From Datnioides undecimradiatus (lineage: Eukaryota; Chordata; Actinopteri; Lobotiformes; Datnioididae): a stretch of DNA of 64,000 bases. Below the pieces are notes generated by a model. The model was not told the DNA's origin and ran no database searches. It was given only the letters and a program-made list of their open reading frames with translations. The translations under genes and the position numbers were made by a program. Positions 36,500 to 48,240 of this stretch are shown one piece after another (the first letter of the stretch is position 1; each line of letters opens with the position of its first letter). The stretch covers positions 15,192,016 to 15,256,015 of the forward strand of contig WARS01000011.1 of NCBI GenBank assembly GCA_008933995.1. Direction: 5' to 3'.

Positions 36500-37310
36500 G
36501 CATATAAAGTCTACACACCCTTATAAAATTACAGGTTTTTGAAATGTTAAGTCAAAATAACAGGAAATCCATACAAAAAAACACAACTATGAAATTATTA
36601 AGAATATTTAAATGAATAAAACCCTACAACACCCTAACTGCATAACTCCATAATGGGATCCCTGTCTATGTTCACAGTTAACGAGTCATGCCTCAAGGAA
36701 ACAGCACACACCTGCCATCAATGACAGTGATTATGACTGAAACCAGATTACAGTCAGCTGCTGCTGTTTGTTGAATGATTGGGGCTGCATCCTGTTGTGA
36801 CAGCCATGGGCAGCACAGAGTTCCTAAAGAAACTGTTGGATCTAATAGTTGAGACATTGGAAAGATCGAGAAGTATCTCCAAGAGGAAAAAGGACAAAAC
36901 TTATTTGGGTGGGTACCAAGAGGCCAGCAGTAGCATTAAAGAGGCTAACATTAGCACTAGAGGAACTGCAGGGAATCCTGGCAGGAACTGGTCAGTCCAT
37001 GACCAATGCATAACAAAGATTCCCTATTTGCACCTCTGGGCTATGGGGTAAAGTGTCTAAAAGGACATTCAGGTCGGTCCGAATCATTTCAAAACATGCA
37101 TCCAGTTCCTACAAATGTATGTGGGAAAATGTGTTCTGGTCTGATGAGACAAATGACTTTTCATTCTTATTTCTATGAGATATGTTTGACACAAAGCTAA
37201 TATGGCTCATTATCAAAGGAATGCCATACAGACTATAATGTAAGGCGGTGGTAGCATCACGCTTTGTGGATTCTTCTTGAAAGGAGCAGGTATAATCAAG
37301 GGAAACACCA
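36500..37310 (+). mobile_element. Decayed Tc1/mariner-like DNA transposon
   Basis: The left end begins TATAAAGTCTACACACCC (from 36503), the usual start of one group of fish Tc1-like elements. Remnants of the transposase gene follow on the + strand. TGGGAAAATGTGTTCTGGTC with GATGAGACA encodes the W-S-D-E-T motif holding the second catalytic Asp of the DDE triad (Asp codon 37143-37145), and GGCGGTGGTAGCATCACGCT (from 37244) encodes the G-G-S-I-T-L stretch just after it. Frameshifts and stop codons interrupt the gene, and the left terminal repeat has no matching right end that I can see. The element is dead. The right boundary is approximate because similarity fades after about 37300. Confidence 0.8.
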
Positions 37311-38959
37311 AGCTTCTCACAGAGAAAACAACACAACACGGTCTTTGCTTTGGTGAAAAGACAAAGCCTTGTCATCTTTACCGAGCACCTGTGTTTCCAG
37401 TGGTTTGCAAAAACATCCAACATGCAATTTTTATGCGCTTCTTTGCAAATATGAGTGACTAAGCCTTACATGGAGGTACATGCACACACAACAAACCGCG
37501 ACCGTCAACAACAAAACACCAGCTCAGCACCTCTTTCATAAACAAAATCAAACATTTAATTGCTGTCAGGTGGCTACAGTGCCTTGAGGCTGGTTTGGTT
37601 TGTAAAACCGGGAAGACCAATCCTCTTCCTTGTTCCAGGAACAATTCCTTGTCATCCAGTTTGAACTGATCTGCATAATCGTCATAAGCTGAGCTACCGA
37701 AAGTCGAGCCTAAAATAACTGCGCAGCAGTTTCAAACAAAGATTACAGTTACATTACGAGGAAATAGATGAGTGTAATGAAATGAGGTCAAGGTAGAAGA
37801 GATCAAGCATTAAAGGAAGTAAAGGCGGTCAGATGGGAGAGGTCAGGCGTGTTCTCCCTTGATGGTGCAGGATTCTGTTGCTCTGCAGATCACCATCATG
37901 CTTCTGACACTCTGCAGACCCATCGTCCTCCGCTCTCCGCCCTGCTAAGAAGACTTAATGGATTGCGTTCTCCTCAGCCCTTATCAGCATACCAAGGTCT
38001 TTATTGAGAGGCCCGAGGCGAGGTTGAGGTGCTAACTTTGCCTATTCAACCAAACAGTGTATTACATGAGCTATTTAAAAATAGCCCATTCAGCAGGTCA
38101 TGCACTCCCCGGCTTAATGATTTACCTCTTTTAACAGTACAATACCAAATAGGCCATGATATGTGGTTCTATTTTATGAACTCTGCAAGGAATGTGGACC
38201 AGTTGTATTAATCTATAAATGAGTTTTAATAGAGGAATTTTGTTTTAAAGATCTGTTTGGCTTTTTTATAGGGTGTTTCATAAAACTTGAGACAGAGAAG
38301 AGTACAAGCTTAATTGATGAATTAATCAGCAAACACCAAACTTCAAACACTTTATTACCAAGCACATATATAACCCTTTATTGCATGTTCTTTGTTTTAT
38401 GAGGGACTTTCAATATGGTGAAATGAATAGTCATAACACTGCCATGTCACTGGCCTATTTTTCCGCTAACAAGATCTGCAAAAGTGAAATTTGAAGCTGC
38501 AGCATCTATAACTATTATCCTGTCTCTGTCATTTAATGAGTCGTTCAGCGAGAGAATTTCAAAGTCAGTAATAAAGTGAGGATGGAAAGTATCTTCGCCT
38601 GCAGCACGAGAGCTAGACACGACACTGACACCTAGTGTTAGAGACGGCAACCGAGGCATCCCCACACGGGCGGCTCACATCAAGTTTATTAATGGTGTAT
38701 TAACAGCAACGCAAGACGGTGCTTGTCAGAGTTGCTTCAGAATGCAAGAGGTTCATGTTGGTATGAAAAATACAAACAGAGAGGTAGCAGTTCGCTGCGT
38801 GTTTGTGTTTCCCACGCTGAAATGTCAAAACAAACAGAGGGGAGGCTCGAACCAAAATATGAATTAGGGAAGAGGTGAGTGATGATGCTGATACAACTGA
38901 ACGTGACATTTCTCTGAAAACCGCACAAAGACAAATACACATCATGCAACCTACATTTA

Positions 38960-38998
<39 letters not shown>

Positions 38999-41056
38999 TA
39001 CACATACAGTGAGCCTCTCAAAGCCGTGGAGCAGAGAGTGATAATTATGCGTGTAAATTCCAGGCCCCTCTCAGCAGGCTGGCTGGTGTTGAGAGCTGCG
39101 TCCTACTGGCCCTGCTGGTAATGGTAACCCACATACAGCCAGCTGTCACTGCTTCCAGTCCCCCTATCATACACTTTCACTGCAACAGCGAAGCGTTGGC
39201 ATAATCCCGCATGCGGAAACGAGAGGACATGTGCGCATCTGGATTGGTGTGTGAGAGGCTTAAGATGAAAAAATAGAGTGGCGATGACATGGACACACAG
39301 CGGTGAGGAAGCACGCATGCGTTAGACTCACGTAGGTGTGAATTTTCAGGGTTGACTTGTAGTTATTTACACAAGTTTGATGCAGACGTAGAAGTAATAA
39401 TGGCGAATAATGCGCTGGGAGAGAAAAAAGGTCGAGCCTAACCGCTCCTCCTCAAAGACATCCATGAGTTAGGACCTCTATCATACCGTAAACTCACCTC
39501 AGGTGGTAGGATGTTTGAAAAATAGGAAATGGAGATATCTAGAAGATATTCTCACAATTTGTCTTGTATATAAAAATGTTAATGAAGTAAAGGAGCTGGT
39601 ACAGTAGTTTGTAACGTTTTAAGAAATTTAAATAAAAATGGAGCTGTAATACTTTGAAGGGCGTGCTTTGAAAGAAATGATGTTGCATTATTGCAAAATG
39701 TAAAATGTAGTACACTACAGATTAGTGAAGAAGATGAAGGCAAAGTATGCACACAAACAAACTCATTACCCTAACTGCACTAATAAACAGACATGGTACT
39801 GCTCTTATGACTCACCGTATTTTAAGAATATCTAAGGTCTTTCAGCATATACCTACCCACTTGAGAGTGAAACATGCCCACATGGAAGACATTTAATCCT
39901 TGTAGGTGCTATCTACTAACTTACTGAGTGCTGTATCTTTCTGTTAGTAGCCATCTTTGAACATGCAATGCTTGCGTGAAGATTTGAGTACTCCATTGGA
40001 CTAGAGAAGTCGATGCAGGTCCATGCATTTTCATAAGTTTGCACATGGTGCAACGACACATTTGGCACACTGAACACATCGGACACAGTTTCTCTGTTTG
40101 CGCACTGTAACTTCTTTCAACAGGATAGCTTATCTTATCAGTTTATTCTGCAATGATGCAAACACTTTTGTGAAACCTGTCGATAAAACTGCAGATATTG
40201 AGAGGGGAAAAGTACCGCCCCGTGTGACTGCAGCCACTGTCTCATTTACTGTGTATGCCTGAGCAGTGAAAGCTTATTCAGTTAAACCCCTCGTGAAAAA
40301 TTGAAATGGAAGAGTTAAACTACATTACTGGCAGTAGAATGGCAATGGATATCGGTGCATTCATTTATATCAATATGCACCCTTGTTAATGACGTGCCAT
40401 AAAATAACCAAGCAGACCTCTTCCTTTTGTGATCGTCCAGTGAAGTGCTTCGTGAGGTCAGAACGACAACTAGAACAGTAAGGGGTTCTTCTCCTTCATT
40501 TTCTCCCATGGGAATTACAGCAGCATGTTTTTCCTCTCTGCTAAATGTTTATTCTAGTAGACATGGTGGTGGTGTGATATCTGACGTGCAATGAGCCAAG
40601 ACTGCTGTGAAGACATTCCTCCCTATACCTGACCTGATGAATGCTAAGCATGAAGGTAATGTGAGCGCTACTGAACCGCGCCAGGGCCACAGCGCCGGGC
40701 TACTGTGCGCCTCGCTGAACCGTTGCCGTACCAAGTACGTAGAGAAAGCTGTGCGTGACAAACATCAGGCTGAATTCACATCTGCATCTGAAAGCAGGGT
40801 GTCTGGGATGGTGAAAAGAAGAACGTAATTTATTGAACACAGCTCATGTCTGGCCGGGCATATGGCAATCACATAATGCAACTATTTTAGCATCACAGTG
40901 GCAAGAAGGAATCAGCTGGTTTAGTCTGGGAAGTGACTAAAAGGCACAGAGAAGAGGGAAAAGAGAGCTCTGTGGGGACTGGCCTGGTCTAACCTGGCCT
41001 ATACCAAGCTGTCAGCAAAGAGGCAGATGACAAACACAGCAGAGTGGAGAAGAGGA
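37311..41056. other. Non-coding with one CA repeat
   Basis: It contains the CA run at 38963-38995. The block 38029-38220 and the AT-rich stretch 39440-40300 contain nothing I recognise. Confidence 0.45.
38963..38995. repeat. (CA)n microsatellite
   Basis: An uninterrupted CA run of about 16 units. It gives Cys-Val runs in - strand frames that are not genes. Confidence 0.97.
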
Positions 41057-41079
41057 GGGTGGTGGTGGTGGTGGTGGTG
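41057..41079. repeat. (GGT)n trinucleotide repeat
   Basis: Seven to eight GGT units followed by G-rich sequence. It has G-quadruplex potential on the + strand. Confidence 0.95.
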
Positions 41080-44000
41080 TGGGGAAGGGGCCTGATTCCT
41101 GTTACATCATCTGGGGCTGACAGACAGTGTGGCAGACTTATCTGTCTGTGGTCTCGGGTGGCATTTGTCTGGACTAGCAGTGAGTCACTCTTTCTGTTTA
41201 CCTCAACATGAACCCATCCCTGAAGCTCCCCGTTTGCCATCCAACCAGCCTCCATTCACCAGCCGCATGAGGGCCGGTAGCAGGGTGGCTTCCACCCGCG
41301 GGTTGGCATGCGAGGCCAGGAATGTGCTGTGCCCACACCTTGCTAAACCATGACACCTTTCCTGTGGTGTAGGAGCTGGTTCCTTTCAAAAAGCTCTCAG
41401 CTGGAACCAGAAGAGTAAATATAGCGCTTCTACTGTAGCTGCTCTTCCTCTGCAGCAGACTTAGGTCAAACAGTGTTGAAAATACAGTTCTACTGTTTAT
41501 TTTTGCCTACTGGGGTGCCAGATTTGTAGGATTTGCCACATAGGACAATGAATGAATCCAAGGCTGTTTAGACAAGGGCAGGAAAGTGCTCGGAAGAAAG
41601 TTTATTTCACTTTTCACTGACAACTTAACAGACCATCTGAACTGACCGGATGTGGCAAACCCAAGCCACCTGGTTCTCCTATGACTGTTCAAATAATCAC
41701 AAGTCTTTGCTAATATCAAGTCTGCCCTGTAGCAGAGATGTACACAAAGTGTTCTAATTTAGACACAGAGAGCTGTCGTGGAAGAGGCTCCACACAGTCA
41801 TTAACCCATTATTCCTGGTGCAGGTTGTTGTTGACTTATCAACTGAGATATGTGCTTTTGAATATAAGGAGTGTAGCGGACCCCAGCCGGACAGTGGTGA
41901 TGCATACTGATGTCTCCAAAGTCCTTTTCTTCATGGAACACAGTGAAATTAGCATTATGCAGTAACATGTCATTGCACATAGTCATAGAGCAAATCAGAT
42001 TGCATAATATATTGTGAGAACCCCATTCCACCAGAAATAAAGGCATGTAATATAAAAACAGAACTAATACAGTAAGGTTGCAGGAAGTGGTCACCTTAAT
42101 ATCATATTTTCCAAGTGTCTTTTACAATAGTGGCCTTAAGAGGTGATTAACCACGTGCCAACATGAATGTAAGTAATGTAAATTCTACAGTAAGTCTGAG
42201 AGCTGATGCTCTCAACCAGAAATTCAGAGATGAGTGCGTGTGAGTGCAGATAATAAAGAATCTGTTGCACGTCGCACCGTGTTTTTGTTGGTTTCACATG
42301 ATGAAAACAAGATTAAGTAATTTTTGATGTTTTAACACCCAAGAGGGGGAATTTTATTGTAAGTTTGGATGGAAATCAGTTTAAAGAAGTTGCTCAATAC
42401 TGGTGCGTCCCAATGGGTGAAAGAGGAATTAGGAAAAAGGATTAATGGTAAATTTGTCTGTTGTTAGCACCACACCTGTAGTGTTTCAACTGTAGCGCTG
42501 TTCAGTTTACATCTGATCAGAAACGTCTGAACTTTGATTGTTTTAACTCAAAGTTGTTCAGCTTTGGAACAGTTATGTAATATTATGTAGCTTCGGACTG
42601 ACAAACCAAAACTTAACCCTGTGCAGCCTACTGTAAATGAGGCTTTTGAGAATGGAAAACAGCAGTGCTGTGGCCACACACCTCTGTCCATCACATCATT
42701 AGCAAATTACCAGTTTCCCTTCCCCTCCTCCCTCCCCCACAATGGCTAGAGTGGCTGCTTGGCAGCGGCTCATGTGACCCCCCATGAGCAAGTTCAACAT
42801 TAACCAATGATGACAACATCCTCAACTGGTCAGGAAGCCCCATCAGTGGGACACAAACTCAGATTAGTGGCTCATCCCCGGTGAAAAGAGCCCCTGGCAC
42901 TTTGCCCCGGCTTCCAAATCTAAACCAGCAGCGCTCTCGTGAGAATGACAGGGCTTGGACCGCCACTGCGGTGGCCCCCCTCTACCCCCGCCAGGCAACT
43001 GCTTTACCCACATCCTCTTTTGTATCTCTTTCTCCCTCAGTAGATCTGATTTTTTTCAGTGACATAAAAGATGTCATGAAAAATAATGCTGGAGAACAGT
43101 ATCAAATATGATTTATCCGAACTGATGTTTGGAAGGTTCCCAAGAATGCCCGACTCTAGTAGTGCTTGACTGGAAGCTCATATTTTGTAACTAAAATCTG
43201 TGCAACTGTATCCTCTCACCTATCTACAGCTATCTGCTTCTCCATCTATCTATCTCAGCTTGGAGAGGAGGAATAGCAGCTTCTGCATCTCTGTTTCCAA
43301 GTCTAAACTGAGAAAACCACAGTGCAGCTAACGAGACAATGATAGAGCCAATCAAGAAAACCAGGCTTTGCATTTATTATAAGAGGCCCAACAAAGGCCC
43401 TGGACTCATGCCGTGGGGATGAGGCCACACTTCCAGTAGAGCAAGACTAATCATGAATGCAAATAAGCACAATGAAAGCAATGAGAGCGAGAGAGGTGCT
43501 GCGATGTCCTTTGGTAAACCTCTGGGAAACAGCACTTGGCACGTCTCAGGGGTTCTACTTATCACTCAAAGAGAGGCTGCAACACACTAGCTGCTGAGAC
43601 AATGATGTATTCCCACCAAGAAGACAGAGAGGGAGAGGGTAAATGAAACCGAGAGAACGAGAGATTAGCAGATAAAGTTTGCAAAAAGGCACTGTAATCA
43701 TCTCCGCTAATTTGTTCGCTGCAGTTCGTGGCAACCAGATACACTCATTAGCGAAGGAATAACCTTACAAGCAGAGCGTGCTGTAAAGCTGTATACATCA
43801 CGGGGAGAGATGTCACCGATCTTTGACAAAATGTTTTGGAGAGATGAGCACACTGTGAGGAAGAAATCTTTATGTGCTATGTGACAGCTTTATTGGGATT
43901 GATCATGTTTGAGTTGTGTGGTGAAACCTCCAGAGGGGTATCGCTAACTCGAGTCTGGCAGCGCAACTGATATTGCTTCATCTCATGCAAAGCTCTGAGC

Positions 44001-46656
44001 CCTGGGCCTGGCATTCCCCATTATTACTGGAGATTGCTGTGTATGCAATCATATGCAATAGGATATATTGATAATAAAAGCCTGTACATGGCACAGGTCT
44101 CCCACAGACACAACAGACATACATACATTACATACATATGACAGTAAGTAAACTGCTCAGATAAACAGCAAGTTATCCAGGCACAAAATAGAGCTCACAC
44201 ACATGTACATGTATTGACCAAAAATGTATAATTTACATTTATAAACAAAATAATCTCTGTACCGAGTATAGTATGTGATTATGCTTGATTATGCGATTTA
44301 GAAATTTGTTTATGTTTGAAGAGATCAGATACAGGTTTAAGTGCCTCTACCGTCCGTAGCTGAAATTGTAAATCAATAGTTGGAGATTTAGAGAAGTACA
44401 CAATGGCTCCTGGCACGGAGCTGAACCATTCAGAGCGGAGGCTATCTGGAACGCGGAAGAGTGTGCCAGTTCACACTGAAACATAAGCAAATACTCAATG
44501 AATGAGCCAGCTTCCAGGAAAAAGTCAGAGCCCAGTGGAGATAGCTGCTAATCTGAGCATGAAGCAGAAACCCAAACAGAGGCCGACCGCAGGGCAGGCC
44601 ACCCGAGCACGACGGCCAAACGCATCAGACACCTTTGGGTGATACCAAACCGCAGGACGCGCAAGGAGCCTGGGAGACCGGCAAAAAAGCGGAGCAGCTG
44701 TAACCCACCGTTGAAATAACTGACCACACAGAGAACGTCATCGAGATCCCACCACCATCACCCCACCCAGGCGCGAAGAACTCTTTACATTACACTTACA
44801 ACGTGCGAAACAGAAAGCACAATGGACGCACAGACTGCTCCTTCTGAGCATTTTAAAACGGGTTGACATTCAGGCAGTTTTCAGTGTTAAAAAAAAAAAC
44901 ATTTCGATGCTCTTAAAATAGTCATGAACATTCAGGGAAAAGCGAACATTATTAAAGGGGTTTTTTGCCAAATCAGACAGAGTGTTCAGAGGGGAAACCA
45001 CATAGTATTGTGTATGAATCTGTGGTACTACGGTTCATCATTAACATTCTGTCACTGGGTTAAACATGTACGGCTGGGGTTAGCTGTTTAGTGCCGATCT
45101 GAGGCTGAAAACATCCTCGAGAATGTGCGGAGCTCTGTCTGGAGACGGTCAAGGCCACGGCTGCTTCGTGGGCCTCCAGCTGCCAATGTGCTAACCAGGG
45201 AGAAGCTGCCATTGCTACAGAGACCTGTGTCACTTTGTATCAAGCAGCCCTTGATTTTTGGACGTGGCTGAGACGTGGCTCATTCAAGAGAGGAGAAAAT
45301 CCCAGAAACAACACAGATGATCTTCTCTTCCACTGACATTTTTCCACACCTGGTGAAGGAAAAAACCCTTTGGCCTACCACTTCATCATTTTTGGTTTCT
45401 GCTTGGCAAATCACTACATGGCTTCCAGGCAAAATTTCCCCCTCATTTGCATGAAGTTTTTTTTCTCATGTTCCCAGTCAATCCCGAGCCACCTGCTATC
45501 CCACACTGGCTGAAGAAGTGATATCTCGTCTGATAGGAACATAACAGTGGCGATTTCCTCTCTGGGTCTTTTCTCTGCAGTTTTCTCTGCGGTGTCCGTC
45601 TCAGCAAAATGGTAAAAATGCTAAATGCAAATGGACATTTTCCTTTTCTTTTCCAAAATGATATTTTCATCATGGGCCTTTCACAGAGGGGGATCTATTT
45701 TTATCACGGGAACATCATAAACCATAAACCAGTCCTTTCTGAACAAAAAACACATTTAACATTATTAGAGTACAACAACACCGATAAGTGGAAGGCAGGC
45801 AAAAGCTGAGTTGACTTAATACAGAACTTTGTTTGTTGGAAGGGCGTACGCTCGGCAGACTTTTACGGATACAGAGTTCTTTTCACAGATCTCAAGGTGG
45901 TCTGTGCATAGGATACAATTAACTTTTATGTGCCTACAGTGAGGCACAATGAACTGTGACTTCTGTAACATTAAAATATTCGTCCCAGAACATTTTTTTT
46001 TCTTTGCCTCGTTACAGAAAATACAGACAAATTACAAGGCATCTGTGGTATATATTTCAAATTGATACTTACAAATATTTGTACTACCCTTAAGTGGCTT
46101 TTATTATAATCTTGTAATGTTGCATACAAAATTGCATTACAAAGAAATGGCTAAGACTGCAAAAACATATTCTTTTCTGGAAACCAAAATGGTTACGGAC
46201 ATTCATAAGTCACTCAATGAACTACTCCCTCAGCAAAGTCCGACAGTGTGCGGGGATTCCTTTCACAGAGAACTGGACAATTACAGAGAAGGCCAAAAAG
46301 TCCTCTCACACTGCTGTAATTCATATTGACAGGAAAACAATAACAGTGTGGTTGTTTCACAAACAAGTGGAAAACACGAATGTGGGCTTTCCCCATATTT
46401 TTGTTTGTGGAAAAGCCTGTTTGTCCTCAATATGTCACATTCTTCACCATCAGTGGCACAACACACCACATGGCCTTGACCTAATGTTGTGGGTTTCCTC
46501 ATAGGAGCAGCCAAGCATATTTCACAAACACACATTTCACACCAGCACTTACACCGACGAGTTTCTGTAAGCTATTCTCACACAGTTGTTAGAAAAAAAT
46601 AGTATCTATTTAGTGTTAGGCTTGATTCCTAAAGATCATGCTTTGAAGCAAGGGCA
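41080..46656. other. Non-coding, weak inverted repeat and GC-rich block
   Basis: Inverted copies of TTTGCCACAT lie at 41532-41541 and 41650-41659. Octamers lie at 43457-43464, 45445-45452 and 45625-45632. The block 44400-44830 is GC-richer than its flanks and free of simple repeats, with no long open frame. No exon is recognised. Confidence 0.45.
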
Positions 46657-46680
46657 CGCACACACACACGCACGCACGCA
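46657..46680. repeat. (CA)n/(CGCA)n short microsatellite
   Basis: CA units that change into CGCA units at the right end. Confidence 0.9.
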
Positions 46681-47641
46681 GAAATTCATCCAAAGATGCT
46701 ACCGCCCACCCATAAGGAAGTAAGGACCACATAAGAAAATGATACAGTAAACAGGAAACATGGGCGTAAGAATGCCAAATGCATTCTGCAGTTTCAGCTC
46801 CAGCCTGTCCTCAGCGCAGCACAATTTATTTCTGGGAAAGACTGTGAAAACAGCCAGCGGGCTATTGCAGCTAAGAAAAAGAAATATATATCAACTGTGC
46901 ACACATATATATACTCCCTGTCATGGGGTTATATAGTCAAATAAATGACAAGTCTAATGAGTGACAGTAGATATGTAAATGTAATGTTTGTGAGCTCAGT
47001 AAAGACCATAAAGGAGGCCAGTTTTCCACTTTATTGTCTGCAGCTGTCTGGTTGAGTCACTGGCAATGTAGACTGGCGAGTGGGCAGCGCTTCCAGCAGA
47101 CATGGCCCTCTGCCAGCTTTTGGTTCCTGTCATTATCTGTGCTTTGTGTCTCAGTGATGGCCACATGCACGTAATGAATAGGCAACTCTTTTCCATTAAA
47201 ATAATACCCTCATCAAGTGGGCGCCTGTCAGCAAAGTTGCATCTGTGCCCGATTGTGCTCCGTGCTCCAAGACAGCTCGCAGAGTGAGGGCAAAAGGCTG
47301 GAATTTTAATTGTTTCACGGGAGTCGACTGGTTAGCCATTCAAACGGGCCGGCAGCTCTCTGTGAAAGGTGATGAGCAGATAGGAGGGAAGAAGGGATTC
47401 AGGAAATGTTGCCATAAATTAATCCCGGACAAGCTATGGCTTTGGAAAGTCTTCCCGTGTTGAAATGGACTACAAAGGGCGGACTACAAAGAAGAGTGGA
47501 CATGAAAGAAAAGGTTAGATGGCGAACGAGAAGGGGGTTGGCGGCTACTTGTGAAGTTTGCCGAAGGAAAGATGCATCCTTTTGAGTCTCAGGGAGATTA
47601 GACATTTCTTCAAGTGACAAAACACCTTATTAACCTCCGCC
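46681..47641. other. Non-coding; candidate conserved block 47000-47350
   Basis: The block 47000-47350 is repeat-free and of mixed composition, with words such as TCATTATCTGTG, ACGTAATGAATAGG and TTTTAATTGTTTCA. It resembles a conserved non-coding element and lies about 300 bases from the nuclear-receptor half-site cluster. The frames in it show no protein signature. Confidence 0.35.
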
Positions 47642-47675
47642 TGACCTCTGAGGATTGACCTTTGACTTGTGACCC
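47642..47675. promoter_or_regulatory. Array of four nuclear-receptor half-sites (two DR1 steps)
   Basis: TGACCT (47642-47647), TGACCT (47656-47661), TGACTT (47663-47668) and TGACCC (47670-47675) all point the same way. The last three are separated by exactly one base each, giving two overlapping DR1 elements (TGACCT-T-TGACTT-G-TGACCC). DR1 is the preferred spacing of HNF4, COUP-TF and RXR heterodimers such as PPAR/RXR. The first pair (TGACCT-T-TGACTT) read on the other strand is very close to an HNF4-type site. Function is inferred from motif geometry only. Confidence 0.35.
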
Positions 47676-48117
47676 CGACACTGCTGCGCCTTACTCCTGT
47701 TGGGAGTCATCAGCATGAGTCTTTTCATTACAGCTAACGGTTGTGCCAAAATGCCAAAAAGAAAGAGAGAATGTGGGGATTGTCTGGGTGCATGTGGGAC
47801 AGAAGATGGAGGGATAGACGTAAGGGGGAGTGCAACAGAGAGAAGAGTTTAATTAGAGACACAGAACCTCTGGTAATCCACTCTCGCCCTATTCACAAAA
47901 AGAACAAGGGTGGGAGGGATGGGCAGGGAGAGATGAGAAGTTTTTAACAAGAGGTCAGAGAAACTTTGGCTTAGAACATGGGCCTTTATCAAATCCACTG
48001 GCAAATCCGCAGATTAGTCCATTCCATTGTTTTCAGGAAGTCCGCTCCCACCGACCCAGAATGCAGGAGGCGGATTTAGGAACTTTGCAAGAGCTCCAAG
48101 CCACTGAGCTGGATGGC
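47676..48117. other. Non-coding, nothing recognised
   Basis: No exon, RNA gene or repeat family is recognised; part is purine-rich (47750-47940). Confidence 0.5.
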
Positions 48118-48240
48118 AGAGTGTGCATGTGTGTTTGTGTGTTCACGTGTAACTGCGTGTGCAAGCGTGCGTACACGTGTGCGTGTGTCTGTGTCAGAGT
48201 GTGCGTGTCTGTGTGTGTGTGTGTGTGTGCGTGCGTCTGG
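48118..48240. repeat. GT-rich / CGTG tract, Z-DNA-prone
   Basis: About 120 bases of alternating purine-pyrimidine words (GTGTGT, GCGTGT, ACGTGT) with many interruptions, ending in a pure GT run at about 48208-48229 and then a run of seven G. Mixed GT/GC alternation is the classic Z-DNA-forming composition. It gives Cys/Val-rich and His/Thr-rich chance frames. Confidence 0.9.
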
